Origin: JAWPMT01 sp965601475
GTDB lineage: Bacteria > Bacteroidota > Bacteroidia > Cytophagales > Cyclobacteriaceae
DNA: 64,000 nt
Direction: 5' to 3'
NCBI GenBank assembly: GCA_965601475.1
Contig: OZ271832.1
Location: forward strand, 5,890,001-5,954,000
The stretch's first letter is position 1; every line of letters starts with the position of its first letter. The notes beneath the pieces are model-generated. The model ran no database searches. It worked only from the letters and a program-made list of their open reading frames with translations, and was not told the DNA's origin. Of this stretch, positions 52,535-61,711 are shown in pieces. Made by a program: the position numbers and the translations under genes.

Positions 52535-53227
52535 CTATTGAGTTTTGACCACGAAGCCATCTTCACGTTGCCATTTATCATATTCCATATAGGCGGCAGC
52601 TGCTTCAGCGCTTGCCTCACCCAAGATTCTGCTCACAAGATGCAGCGCACCGTCGATACCAGCCGAGACACCAGCTGTGGTTAGTATATTGCCATTATCC
52701 ACAAATCTGACACCTGCAAGGACCTCCGTTTCCGGGAAATCGGCCTTTAGTCGATCAATCCGGCCATGCCAGGTGGTTGCAGTCTTCCCATCCAGCAACC
52801 CGGCGTCACCCATAAGAAATGCTCCGGTGCATACGGACATGATTATCTGCGTTTCATCTGCATTGGCTTTGATCCATTGGATCACGTTGTCATCCTTTCG
52901 GGATGCACCTGTATCTCCCCCCGGCAGAACAATTATATCGGGGCGTGGGCAAGTGGCAATCGAGTAGTCCGGGACAATATCCAGAAACCCCTGGCTCACA
53001 ATGGGATCTTTTGAGGTCGCCACGGTGTAGACGTTGAATTTTGACCTGAGGGTCCCTTCTTCGTCAGTTCCTCGGGAAACAGCAAAAACCTCTGCAGGTC
53101 CGGAGAAATCCAGTACCTCCACACCATCGTAGATGAAAACTGCAACATTCATATCGATCACTTTTTGGGCACAGCCTGGAAGATACATGATCACCGCCAG
53201 GTACAATGCAAGCAGGACATTTTTCAT
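52535..53227 (-). CDS. DJ-1/PfpI-family lipoprotein
   Basis: This 230-residue paralogue of the following gene starts with a lipoprotein signal (LALYLAVIMYLPGCAQK). The nucleophile Cys lies in IMSVCTGAFLMG and the glycine motif in DIIVLPGGDTG. Two exported DJ-1-like proteins followed by a PD40 propeller form one operon. Substrate unknown. Confidence 0.87.
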   Translation of the reverse strand: MKNVLLALYLAVIMYLPGCAQKVIDMNVAVFIYDGVEVLDFSGPAEVFAVSRGTDEEGTLRSKFNVYTVATSKDPIVSQGFLDIVPDYSIATCPRPDIIVLPGGDTGASRKDDNVIQWIKANADETQIIMSVCTGAFLMGDAGLLDGKTATTWHGRIDRLKADFPETEVLAGVRFVDNGNILTTAGVSAGIDGALHLVSRILGEASAEAAAAYMEYDKWQREDGFVVKTQ

Positions 53228-53601
53228 GTCCTCAATTCTAGGATGTCAACGGCGAACTTACTGTGGGAATTAGTACGAGTGCATCCATCTATACCTAATA
53301 AGGCTTTCAAATTGACCATTCTGTCCCTTCCACTAAGGCTCCCTTTCAGGACAGTAGGATTCCTACCTGGCCTATTGTCAATGAATGACGGACATCCGCA
53401 CAGATGTTTTGTGACAGCATTTACACTTTCATTCTTACAGGATTCGACCAGCCATACCATTATACCTTCAATAGCATTGTTGTATTCATCCTTCATTCTT
53501 CCAGGCCAATACGCAGAAGGTCCATTTGACCTCACCATGCTTCAAAAAGAAGTAGAATCCTACTAAATTCGACCTTGCCACAACACCACCATAATTTGAA
53601 A
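53228..53601. other. Divergent intergenic region
   Basis: About 370 bp separate the DJ-1 operon from a STAS-like gene. Both strands have open frames of about 100 codons, but neither has family-like sequence. It presumably contains the two divergent promoters; none is clear. Confidence 0.4.
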
Positions 53602-53958
53602 ATGTCAGGTTTTTCATTGATACAACATAAGGGCAAAGACATCCTATATGTGGACTATACCGGAATGACCAAGGAGGAAGTACTGAAAACGATGGACGAC
53701 GCCACTGCATTTGCGCTCAAGGAAAACCGGCCCTTGCTCCGGCTATCTAATATGACCGGTGTATTTGCAGTGAAAGAGGTAGTGGAGAAAGCTCAGTACA
53801 GCGGAAAGGTCACCAATCACCTTACCATCAAACGCGCGGCTGTTGGAATCACCGGAGCAAAAAAGATCTTGCTTAATGCCTACAACCGAGTCTCCGGGAA
53901 TAGCACACGGGTCTTTGATACAGTGGAAGACGCCAAAGACTGGCTTGCAGGTAATTGA
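53602..53958 (+). CDS. STAS/SpoIIAA-like protein
   Basis: This 118-residue protein has the strand pattern of STAS-like domains (DILYVDYTGMTKEEVLKTMD, LLRLSNMTGVFAV, RAAVGITGAKKILLNAYN) and ends in a helix TVEDAKDWLAGN. It resembles the SpoIIAA-like/DUF3478 group. The ATG at 53602 is preferred over an upstream start at 53575. Confidence 0.68.
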   Translation: MSGFSLIQHKGKDILYVDYTGMTKEEVLKTMDDATAFALKENRPLLRLSNMTGVFAVKEVVEKAQYSGKVTNHLTIKRAAVGITGAKKILLNAYNRVSGNSTRVFDTVEDAKDWLAGN

Positions 53959-53972
53959 ATTTACTTAACTAC

Positions 53973-54356
53973 CTACCCTGCTCTCCTGTCTGCCGCTATG
54001 CCAGCAAAACTCAGGATCAATCCCGTGATCAATACACCCAGCACATACAGAAACAGCGGGTTCTGGCTGGATTGATAGAAATTCAATAGACAGATGGCCA
54101 TGAAGAACCGTAGGTAGAGCGTCCAGTTGTAGAAGGTACGAACGCGATATGCCACGGTCCCCGCAACGAATACGCTCAAAACGCACATAAACATCCCCGA
54201 GAACCTAAGGATAACAGGGTCATATACCCTGGACGATTGAAAAAGATTCAGGATTACATGAGGCGCCAACAACAGGCCAATGCCTGAAGTAAGGAGTACG
54301 ATACAAGGATAGATCAGACTTAGCCGCATCCATCTTCTTGCTTTCACCACTTTCAT
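53973..54356 (-). CDS. Four-helix membrane protein
   Basis: This 127-residue protein has four hydrophobic helices (LIYPCIVLLTSGIGLLL, FSGMFMCVLSVFVAGTVAY, LRFFMAICLLNFY, FLYVLGVLITGLILSFAG) and basic ends. No family recognised. It converges on the STAS-like gene with a 14-bp gap. Confidence 0.7.
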   Translation of the reverse strand: MKVVKARRWMRLSLIYPCIVLLTSGIGLLLAPHVILNLFQSSRVYDPVILRFSGMFMCVLSVFVAGTVAYRVRTFYNWTLYLRFFMAICLLNFYQSSQNPLFLYVLGVLITGLILSFAGIAADRRAG

Positions 54357-54550
54357 ACTTATTTTCTGAATTGAAGCTACAATGGCTTAGACAACCCATT
54401 TGCCAAGGTGTGACAGTTGTAGCGTAGGAGCCCTTCAAAAGGTAATACTCCTTGCTCCACCGAAAAGCACAGACTTTGTACGCACCAGGGTCTTACAATC
54501 AGATTGCTCCAGCTTTCTTTGCCCTATTAGCCCCGACGCTGATGGGGCGA

Positions 54551-55387
54551 CTAGGCAAACTCATCAATTCTTTTCAATATGATCTTATCCAGAACGGCGG
54601 CCGGCAGGAAGGCAGCACTCTTGGCACCCTTGGCGTCCTTGCCAACGACATAGTAACGCTTCGGACGCTTGTCTAGCAGAACCTGCGCCACGACCTTGGC
54701 CACCTCAGAAGCTGGTATTCTCTTCATATCCGTATACAGGCTATCACCAAATCGTCGCAAAGTCTCATAGCCTGTAGCTATTTCCGGATCAACCTGAGCC
54801 TGCAATGCCTCCCTGTAGACTTTGCCCTTGTCCCAGATGGCACTGGCAATGGCACCCGGAGATATCAGAATTACCTTTATCCCGAAATGATGCAATTCCA
54901 GTCTCAGCGCATCCGAAATGGCCCTGACGGCGAATTTTGATGCTGAATAAACACTGGCTCCTGGAAAGGCAAGGTAGCCGGCACTGGATCCGATGTTGAT
55001 GATTCTCCCCTTGCACACTCTCAACAGGGGCAGGCACGCTTTCGTGACGGCCAATAACCCTATCACATTGACATTCAACAGTTTTCGTATCTCTTCAATA
55101 GGTGTTACTTCAAGAGCTCCCCCAAGCCCGACCCCCGCATTGTTGATGAGTGCATCCAAATGACCGGCCTCAACGCCAATCTTCGCAATGGCTTCACTGA
55201 TGGCTTTCTCATCCGTGACATCCAGAATGATGGGCTTCAGTCGATCTGAAGCTTCTGCTTGCAACGCCTCAACATCTCCCTGGCCCCTTACGCCAGCATA
55301 AACATTGAAACCCAGATTGTCCAGGTGCAACGCGCAGGCCCTACCAATGCCGGTTGAGGTACCGGTGATGAGTAATGTCTTATTCAT
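54551..55387 (-). CDS. Short-chain dehydrogenase/reductase
   Basis: This 278-residue SDR has the TGTSTGIG cofactor motif, NNAGVG, catalytic IGSSAGYLAFPGASVYSASK (Ser, Tyr and Lys of the classic triad) and PG motif ISPGAIAS. NAD(P)-dependent oxidoreduction of an unknown alcohol or ketone. Its start overlaps the stop of the preceding small gene by 8 bp, making it the last gene of a three-gene operon. Confidence 0.92.
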   Translation of the reverse strand: MNKTLLITGTSTGIGRACALHLDNLGFNVYAGVRGQGDVEALQAEASDRLKPIILDVTDEKAISEAIAKIGVEAGHLDALINNAGVGLGGALEVTPIEEIRKLLNVNVIGLLAVTKACLPLLRVCKGRIINIGSSAGYLAFPGASVYSASKFAVRAISDALRLELHHFGIKVILISPGAIASAIWDKGKVYREALQAQVDPEIATGYETLRRFGDSLYTDMKRIPASEVAKVVAQVLLDKRPKRYYVVGKDAKGAKSAAFLPAAVLDKIILKRIDEFA

Positions 55388-55697
55388 GATTTCTTGAAAT
55401 TTTGCCTTCTATATGCTTCGATTCATGCTCCTCCCAAATGGAATGATTGACCAAACCAAATGCTTTGAGTGATGAGGCAACGCTCATACCCAGCACACTT
55501 CCCCAGGCATCCGGCGTGGTGTCTCTGTGCATGAGGTGTATGCTGTAGTCACCCAATACCGTGTGGTTTTGGTATATTCTTATTCGTGGATTCTTCGGGT
55601 CGCGCTTCAGATCTTGAACCAAGTCATTGAAGAGCTGCTTGATTTCAGACCTGGCATGATCTGGACTCCTGAGCGCTATGACTTCAAGCCAACTCAT
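55380..55697 (-). CDS. Small unknown protein in the Lnt-like/SDR operon
   Basis: This 105-residue protein (MSWLEVIALRSPDHARSEIK) has a helix-strand pattern including RIRIYQNHTVLGDYSIHLMH and SVASSLKAFGLVNHSIW; it may be a ferredoxin-like fold of the ABM type. No motif identified. It overlaps its upstream neighbour by 14 bp and its downstream neighbour by 8 bp. Confidence 0.65.
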   Translation of the reverse strand: MSWLEVIALRSPDHARSEIKQLFNDLVQDLKRDPKNPRIRIYQNHTVLGDYSIHLMHRDTTPDAWGSVLGMSVASSLKAFGLVNHSIWEEHESKHIEGKISRNHE

Positions 55698-57198
55698 TTT
55701 TCTCCCTTTTTGCGGGTCGGTAGACGATCAGTGGAAGCAGGCCTATCAGGCATATCCAGCCAAGGATATCGCCAACCACGGGATACAAAGTATCGATCCC
55801 CTGCGTAGGTACCTGAGCGTACATGATACCTTCATCAGTTTCATCGGAATGCATATAGTTGATGACTTCTCCGTGATAATCTGCGGCATAGGAATACCCA
55901 TTGTAGGTGGGACGGACAAAAGAAAAGCCGTTTTCAATCGTACTCAATAGATACCATGGCCCTGGGCTTTTGGGCCAGTCGTAGGAAGGTGACAGCATGA
56001 TATCCACATCTGCTCTTGCTGCTTGCCTCAGATAAGATGGAAATCCCATATCGCGGCAGATGGACAGACCAATTCTTCCATATGGAGTCTCGACAGACTG
56101 AATGACCTCAGCCCCTTTTCTGAAAACAGAAGTCTCTCCAAAATTGCCATAGCCCATGAGGTACCTCTTGGCATAGTCCAATAGAATCTCACCATCAGGT
56201 CCGATGAAAAGGTGCTTGTTCTCTCCTTTCTCCTCTTTACCAAAATAGGCGAAGGTGACGCTCAGGTATACATCATTTCTATCAGCGATCCTGGCATATT
56301 CCTGGACAAGCTCCTCAACGCTATGCTGATCGATGGTCATAGCAAACTCTTGAAAAGAGACAATCCTGGCTCCATTTCTGGCTGACTTTTGCACCAGCCG
56401 ATTGATTCTTGCGGTGGTCTCGGCAAAGGGAGACGTAACTTGCTCATTGAAGATGCGCTCCATCCTCACCGCTCTGCCGTCTTCAGGTATGAGCACCGCA
56501 GCTGCTACCTTCACTTTCTCGCCATCCGTACTGGACCAAAAACTCTTTTTGGCAAAACCATAGGCGTAAATCACGACCACCAGCCCCAAGTATATGGTCA
56601 CAGGTTTCTGTATAGCCTTCCAGCCAAAACCTTCTTCCCAACAATAATTGACCAATGCAAAAAGCCAGGAATACAGGAATACGAATGTCCAAACCCCGAA
56701 GAGCGAATGCGCTTGCAAAAAGGTCAACGATCCAAATGAAAAGGAACTCAAGGTGCCACCGCCGTCATCAAATGGCCCATCAAGTGAGGAAAGGAAGAAA
56801 ATTGCCGTAGCCACCATCGGGAATGTAATTGTAGAAACCATGCCAAAGCCCTTGAATTTGGGATAGATCCATCGGTCGATCATGAAGGGCAAAAACCATA
56901 CAATGGCCAACATGGAGCTCCGAACGAGGCTGTAAATATTCACTACTGACGGGTTATCAAACTGGAACAGGCCCCACAGGGCAATATTGAAGCTCAGCAA
57001 GAATCCCAGGAGTGTCAGCAATATTCCCCTGGTGGCACTTTGAATCCGGATGAATCGCAAAATGAAGATAGGCGCGATAAGTATGGCCACAGGAATCAAT
57101 GGCACCAAGGGACTCAATCTGGTAAACATGAAGCCCCCAAATCCTAGTATGAAGAGTAACAGCGATGTAGTGGTTGACTTTCCCATTATTGAAAACAT
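55684..57198 (-). CDS. Membrane nitrilase-superfamily protein, apolipoprotein N-acyltransferase-like
   Basis: This 504-residue protein has about seven membrane helices (residues 13-220) then a carbon-nitrogen-hydrolase domain (229-470) and a final helix. The catalytic triad is readable as E284 (SFQEFA), K344 (YAKRYLM) and C381 (SICRDMGFP), the arrangement of Lnt. True Lnt has a larger membrane part and specific arm residues; this protein is shorter in those regions, so it could be another acyltransferase or amidase. It heads a three-gene operon with a small protein and an SDR. Inner membrane. Confidence 0.8.
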   Translation of the reverse strand: MFSIMGKSTTTSLLLFILGFGGFMFTRLSPLVPLIPVAILIAPIFILRFIRIQSATRGILLTLLGFLLSFNIALWGLFQFDNPSVVNIYSLVRSSMLAIVWFLPFMIDRWIYPKFKGFGMVSTITFPMVATAIFFLSSLDGPFDDGGGTLSSFSFGSLTFLQAHSLFGVWTFVFLYSWLFALVNYCWEEGFGWKAIQKPVTIYLGLVVVIYAYGFAKKSFWSSTDGEKVKVAAAVLIPEDGRAVRMERIFNEQVTSPFAETTARINRLVQKSARNGARIVSFQEFAMTIDQHSVEELVQEYARIADRNDVYLSVTFAYFGKEEKGENKHLFIGPDGEILLDYAKRYLMGYGNFGETSVFRKGAEVIQSVETPYGRIGLSICRDMGFPSYLRQAARADVDIMLSPSYDWPKSPGPWYLLSTIENGFSFVRPTYNGYSYAADYHGEVINYMHSDETDEGIMYAQVPTQGIDTLYPVVGDILGWICLIGLLPLIVYRPAKREKNELA

Positions 57199-57527
57199 CT
57201 TGTTGTACAGAAGCTAGTCCCAAATCGATGCCACAGAATATAAGTATCTGATTATGAAGTTTATACAACAATGCTGAGTGCGATTTCTACCGTATATGAG
57301 AATCTCAATTACCAAATGCGGTGATTGTTACCTTCCTTCTTTTATCGAACCGTATGCTCATTCATTTGCACAGTGAGAATCGGGTCCTACAGGAACACAC
57401 TACCACACCTCTCGAAGGGGAAATCATGCTGGTGTAAGCAGCATGATTTACTGTCAAAGAGGAATTAGTCAAGATTACCGGGGCTCGACTACTCCCAAAA
57501 TCGACATCAGAGCCAGGGACGGTTGCG
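57199..57527. other. Intergenic region with a strong hairpin
   Basis: In this stretch AAATCATGCTG (57421-57431) and CAGCATGATTT (57439-57449) form a perfect 11-bp inverted repeat with a 7-nt loop and no T-tract. It lies about 80 bp after the S74-domain gene (minus strand) and more than 200 bp before the nitrilase-like gene. No open frame looks coding. Confidence 0.6.
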
Positions 57528-58214
57528 CTACTGCCCTTTCAGTGATTGCACCTCCGCTTCCAGTACTGCGACTTTGGATTTGAGCTCCTTGATGGCCTCT
57601 ACTACCACTGCCACGATATTGGCGTATTGCACCGACTTGCTGCCTTCTTCGCCCTGCACAACCTCAGGTAGCACCAGCTCCACTTCCTGGGCGATGAAGC
57701 CCACTGAAGCTTGCCCGGAATCAATCCATCGGAAGGTCACCCCACGCAAGCCACCGATCAATTCCAGGGAATTGGGAATGGTTTGGATATCAGTCTTAAA
57801 GGATAAATCCGAGGTTTGGTTGAAGCCAGAAGCATGAAGATTCCTGTAGGTGTTGCTCGTCTTTGCTGTGAAGTGGAAGCCGTTAGCCCTAGCTCGGATC
57901 ATAACCGCATATCGATTCTGTTGTTCGAATGTTAATCCCACATAGGCATTGGACTCGCCGACATCCCAGGACCTCAGTGTCAAATGAGAGGAGGCGAATT
58001 TGTCCGACCTGGGATTCCAGGCTATCGCTTTTTCGATGATTCTGAATTCATCCCTGATATCCACCTGGCCCGTCATCTCCACTTTGCCGTCAATGACGGT
58101 CTTCCCATTGTTGAGCTTGACATCAATACCCTCTGTAACGATTTGACTGTAGACGGAATCAGCTATTAGCAGGAGGATTGAAAGCGCCATTGCCTGCTTT
58201 AGTGTTTGTGTCAT
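57528..58214 (-). CDS. Secreted protein with S74 intramolecular-chaperone domain
   Basis: This protein of about 228 residues has a signal peptide (ALSILLLIADSVYSQ). Its last 110 residues resemble a peptidase S74 domain, with the Ser-Lys region TSDLSFKTDI, then RWIDSGQASVGFIAQEVELVLPE in pieces, YANIVAVVVEAIKEL and a C-terminal coiled coil. In phage tail fibres this domain trimerises and then cleaves itself off; Bacteroidota carry many host copies. The N-terminal part is beta-rich. Probable trimeric surface protein. ATG at 58223 is an alternative. Confidence 0.82.
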   Translation of the reverse strand: MTQTLKQAMALSILLLIADSVYSQIVTEGIDVKLNNGKTVIDGKVEMTGQVDIRDEFRIIEKAIAWNPRSDKFASSHLTLRSWDVGESNAYVGLTFEQQNRYAVMIRARANGFHFTAKTSNTYRNLHASGFNQTSDLSFKTDIQTIPNSLELIGGLRGVTFRWIDSGQASVGFIAQEVELVLPEVVQGEEGSKSVQYANIVAVVVEAIKELKSKVAVLEAEVQSLKGQ

Positions 58215-58223
58215 GATTTGCAT

Positions 58224-58702
58224 AATTATGTGATGTTGTTTGGTTTCAACTCGTGGTTTTGGCGCAATTCATGATCATTGACTTCTTTGGATTTTAACCG
58301 ATAAAGTAGGCCCAGACACACGCCTGCACGATAGCCCTGGCAATACCACGGTTCCTTAGTTTTGGTGGAATCATTAATCGTGAAGATGGTATTTTCGAAT
58401 CAACCCATGCAGGCGGAATTGCCGATGAAGGAAAGAAAAACGAATCCTTCTACCAATTCTGATGAAATTTTATCCCTGGGACCCTCTCTGGACGATGGCT
58501 GAAGCACAATGGCCAGACGAGTTTAGTCTGTCACCAGTTCGTTTCGAGTCAAAATGATTCCATCTAACCCGCTCTTGTTTGAGGTTTCATTCTTCCAAAG
58601 AAACGTAAGAGACTTCTGCTCATCCCAGGACAGTATATTGAGCTATTTGTTGGAGATGTTGATGAGCGAGGTCGGGGTCTGGATAAGTTCAATTTAGTGA
58701 CG
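58224..58702. other. Non-coding interval
   Basis: About 480 bp with stops in all frames and no repeat of note. Presumably contains promoters for the S74 gene and the end of the kinase operon transcript. Confidence 0.45.
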
Positions 58703-59116
58703 TCACATCACCACGGGCCAAAAGATGATATCTACACGCCTGTTCTTTAGTCGCCCAACCCACGAGTTGTTGTCGTAGAGGGCATTGAACTGACCAAAAT
58801 CCCGAATTTCGATGAGTTCTTCCGGAATGGATTTGTCCAGTAGCTTCTCTATAACGGCGTCACTCCGTTGGCGCGAGAGCCATTCGTTGTAGTAGGCACC
58901 TCCAATGTTATCCGTATGGCTATGAATGGTGATATGATATTGGTAGATGTCCGGAATGGACTCCAGAAACTCATATACCTGCTCCATCTGTACAGGATCG
59001 ACGTAATAACTGCCACCATCAAAGTAGATACTTTTTAGTATCTGTCCTTCGGGTAGCTCCTGAGCGTAGCAGAAGGTAAGGTTGGCAATAAATACACTGA
59101 ATAATAAGAGCCGCAC
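58703..59116 (-). CDS. Secreted OmpA-family domain protein
   Basis: This 137-residue protein has a signal peptide (LLLFSVFIANLTFCYAQ) and a compact OmpA/MotB peptidoglycan-binding domain (SIYFDGGSYYVDP, ITIHSHTDNIGG, WLSRQRSDAVIEKL, NRRVDIIFWP). It lacks a barrel and is probably periplasmic, associated with peptidoglycan. It lies 43 bp downstream of the histidine-kinase gene on the same strand. Confidence 0.88.
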   Translation of the reverse strand: MRLLLFSVFIANLTFCYAQELPEGQILKSIYFDGGSYYVDPVQMEQVYEFLESIPDIYQYHITIHSHTDNIGGAYYNEWLSRQRSDAVIEKLLDKSIPEELIEIRDFGQFNALYDNNSWVGRLKNRRVDIIFWPVVM

Positions 59117-59159
59117 AGCCTATTAACGGCTGAGCAACAAGAAAGGCTTCAATACAAGC

Positions 59160-61067
59160 TCAACTTTTTGCTTGAATAGCCTCTTCTACATAGGCGGGCA
59201 ACGTGACTTTGAAAGTGGTGCCTTTCCCCTCCTGACTGTCTACTTCGATCTGACCCTGGTTCATGTCCACAAACTCTTTGACCAACTGTAGGCCCAACCC
59301 AAGGCCCTTCTCACCGCTTGTACCCCAGGTAGACTTCTTGGCTTTCATTTTGAAGAGGTCCTCCATTTTTGCAGTGGGTATGCCAACGCCTGAGTCTTCC
59401 ACGAAAGCCACAACCTGATCACCCTGAAGTTCGGCTCGGAAGTTCACTTTCCCACCGCCAGGGGTGAATTTCAGTGCGTTGTTCAACAGGTTACGGAAGA
59501 TGGTCATGGTCGTATTACGGTCTGACCAAGAGAACAATTCCCTCGGCACACTATAACGGATCTCGATGCTCTTACCATCCGCCATGTTCTGAAAGGTCAT
59601 CACCAGGTCATGGCAAAGCTCCGACATATCCAGCTTCTCGGGTATGTAGGGAATCTGACCTTGTTGTTGCACAGCCCAGTTGAGCAGATTGTCCAGTAGG
59701 GTTGAAAGTCGATCGGCAGAATCGTCGATGTGCTCCGCTAGTTCTTCCAGCTGCTCAGTTTGCTTCTGCTGCACCATGAACTTGATGATGCGGGAGACCC
59801 CGTGAAAGGCCTGCACCGGACCTCTCAGGTCGTGTGAGATAATGGAGAAAAAGCGGTCCTTGGTGTTATTGAGGTCTTCCAGGGCTTGTTTTTGTTCTTC
59901 GAGCTGTTTGTTGACCCGCTTTTTATCCAGGAAGTTACGATAGACAATGAGTGTCACCACTAGCACTAGTATTGTAAAGGCAGCGATGATGATGAGAAAA
60001 TACTGCTGGGTCTGTTTCTCGGCATTGGCCACATCCAACTCCGCTTGCTTGAGGCCTACTTCGTAGGTGGTACGTTGATTAGCCAGTTGCCTGATCATAT
60101 CTGCATTCTGAATACTGTCTTTATATCCTATGAATCGCCTATCATGTTCTAGAGCCAGTTCATAGTCACCGAGTGCCTCATAAAGTTCTGACAGGATTTG
60201 CGAAGCATCTCGGGCTTGCTCCATTAGCTGAGCCTCCTGAGCAATTTCCAATGCCTCCTTGACCCTTAGCGTAGCTCTCTCAAAATCTCCCATTTTGAGA
60301 TAAATCTTTCCAAGTTGGTTTAAGAGGTCGGCAATTCCGTAGGTGTCTCCTAGAGGTCTGAGCATTTCTACAGCCTCCAAAACCTCGCGCTCCGCCTCAC
60401 TAACTTCACCTCTTGCCGCTTTCACAAGTGCTTTATTCCCCTTCACATAAGCCTTTCCGATGGGTAGGTCAATTGCCTCCAAAATGGGTTCTGAGCGTAA
60501 GTAGTAGATATAGGCGCTGTCGAGAAACCCTCGCTCAAAATATATATATCCTGTATTAAGTAGCGTTAGCCCTTTGGACACTTGATCTCCGATATCTTCA
60601 AATATCTGGATGGCTTTGTTGCTATAAATCAGATAGTTGTCGAAGTCTTGGTTTTTTGAATATCCTGTGGATATTTCAGAATAGCATTGACCAAGAATAT
60701 CCTTGTAATTCAATTTCGCTGCAATTTCTGCAGCTTCAAAATATGATTCCAGTGACTTCTGGAGATTCCCCATTTGCCTCCAAGCAGTACCCTTCAACAT
60801 TAGCGCGTAACTAATGAAATATGGATCATTCAACAGGGTACTGTAGGCAAGTAAACTGTCTGCTCCAGCCAACTTTGCATCTGGTGCAGCAGTATAAATC
60901 ACAATTTGCCTGAGCAAAGGCAATTTATTAGTGTCATCTGGCAGTGTTTCCAGAACCAATCTCAAACTATCCGCCAGTCTTTGGTTTTGACTGAGAGTTA
61001 CTGCTGATGGAAGAAGCATGAAGGCAATTAAGCATGCCTTCATGTGTAACTCCAGCCATTTTTTCAT
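59160..61067 (-). CDS. Membrane sensor histidine kinase with periplasmic TPR repeats
   Basis: This 635-residue protein has a signal or anchor (17-25), a TPR-rich sensor region (about 70-325, e.g. GDYELALEHDR), a membrane helix (354-376), a coiled coil and a kinase core. The phospho-accepting H412 lies in IISHDLRGPVQAF, with N-box NLLNNALKFTPGGG, G1 VEDSGVGIP and G2 GEKGLGLGLQLV. No response regulator is adjacent, so it is orphaned in this window. Its start overlaps the small upstream gene by ATGA. Confidence 0.9.
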   Translation of the reverse strand: MKKWLELHMKACLIAFMLLPSAVTLSQNQRLADSLRLVLETLPDDTNKLPLLRQIVIYTAAPDAKLAGADSLLAYSTLLNDPYFISYALMLKGTAWRQMGNLQKSLESYFEAAEIAAKLNYKDILGQCYSEISTGYSKNQDFDNYLIYSNKAIQIFEDIGDQVSKGLTLLNTGYIYFERGFLDSAYIYYLRSEPILEAIDLPIGKAYVKGNKALVKAARGEVSEAEREVLEAVEMLRPLGDTYGIADLLNQLGKIYLKMGDFERATLRVKEALEIAQEAQLMEQARDASQILSELYEALGDYELALEHDRRFIGYKDSIQNADMIRQLANQRTTYEVGLKQAELDVANAEKQTQQYFLIIIAAFTILVLVVTLIVYRNFLDKKRVNKQLEEQKQALEDLNNTKDRFFSIISHDLRGPVQAFHGVSRIIKFMVQQKQTEQLEELAEHIDDSADRLSTLLDNLLNWAVQQQGQIPYIPEKLDMSELCHDLVMTFQNMADGKSIEIRYSVPRELFSWSDRNTTMTIFRNLLNNALKFTPGGGKVNFRAELQGDQVVAFVEDSGVGIPTAKMEDLFKMKAKKSTWGTSGEKGLGLGLQLVKEFVDMNQGQIEVDSQEGKGTTFKVTLPAYVEEAIQAKS

Positions 61068-61462
61068 TGCTGCGGAATATTTATCACAGGGTCAATGGTG
61101 ACAACCACCTGAGGATTCTTCTTCAGCACAAAAGAGATATTGTAAGCAAATACAGCGGGGTTTTCCTTCGTGGCTCCCTCCGGCATCGGACAGCCCTGAA
61201 CCTCTGAGTTGCTAACCACTTTTGGAATCACTTCCCAGGTGTCTTCCCAGTGTGCGCCATCAGGTAGTTTTACATTCGCCTTTCCAGAGACTGGTACAAT
61301 TGACTGTAGTTCCTGCAACTGCTCATCCTGATCAGAAATTTGCCAGGAAATCAATTCGTTGGAATTACAGCCCGTGATAGTTCCTTCAGTCACCTCTTCC
61401 CAACTCTTGTTGTCAGTTGAGCACTGTAGACCATTGTCATACTTCAAGTAAATAGTTGCCAT
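61064..61462 (-). CDS. Small protein coupled to the sensor kinase
   Basis: This 132-residue protein has no signal peptide and contains Cys at several places (LQCSTDN, TGCNSNEL, VQGCPMPEG). Strand-like segments (VFAYNISFVLKKNPQVVVTID) near the end suggest a beta-sandwich. No family recognised. Its stop overlaps the kinase start, which argues for a partner or ligand-binding role; that is inference. Confidence 0.65.
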   Translation of the reverse strand: MATIYLKYDNGLQCSTDNKSWEEVTEGTITGCNSNELISWQISDQDEQLQELQSIVPVSGKANVKLPDGAHWEDTWEVIPKVVSNSEVQGCPMPEGATKENPAVFAYNISFVLKKNPQVVVTIDPVINIPQQ

Positions 61463-61711
61463 GTTAATCGTATTTTAGAATTTAATAATTACGGAATATG
61501 AAAAATCAATTCCCATCATGGCAGTCCATTGGTTCGAAAAAAATCGGGACATGATTAAAGTTAGGTAAGGTTAGCTCTAGTTGTTGGGTGGGAAATTACC
61601 CAAAATTTCCAATGGCGAAAAAAAAGACTCGTGAAACTGTAAAAAAACGCATGAGTCGGTCCAATTCCAGGTCAAAAGGAATAATATTGATTGAAGCACT
61701 TGTTGAAATTT

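Noticed and set aside
53165..53566. Plus-strand open frame of 133 codons in the divergent intergenic region
   Set aside because: It starts inside the DJ-1 lipoprotein gene on the other strand, has no family-like sequence or ribosome site, and an equally long frame exists on the opposite strand.
57528..58214. Prophage tail fibre
   Set aside because: The S74 domain is common in host surface proteins of Bacteroidota, and no other phage gene is present in the window.
61626..61657. Imperfect hairpin GACTCGTG/CATGAGTC before the serine hydrolase
   Set aside because: Stem is 8 bp with a wobble and a 16-nt loop; it could be chance in an A-rich stretch and no role is evident.
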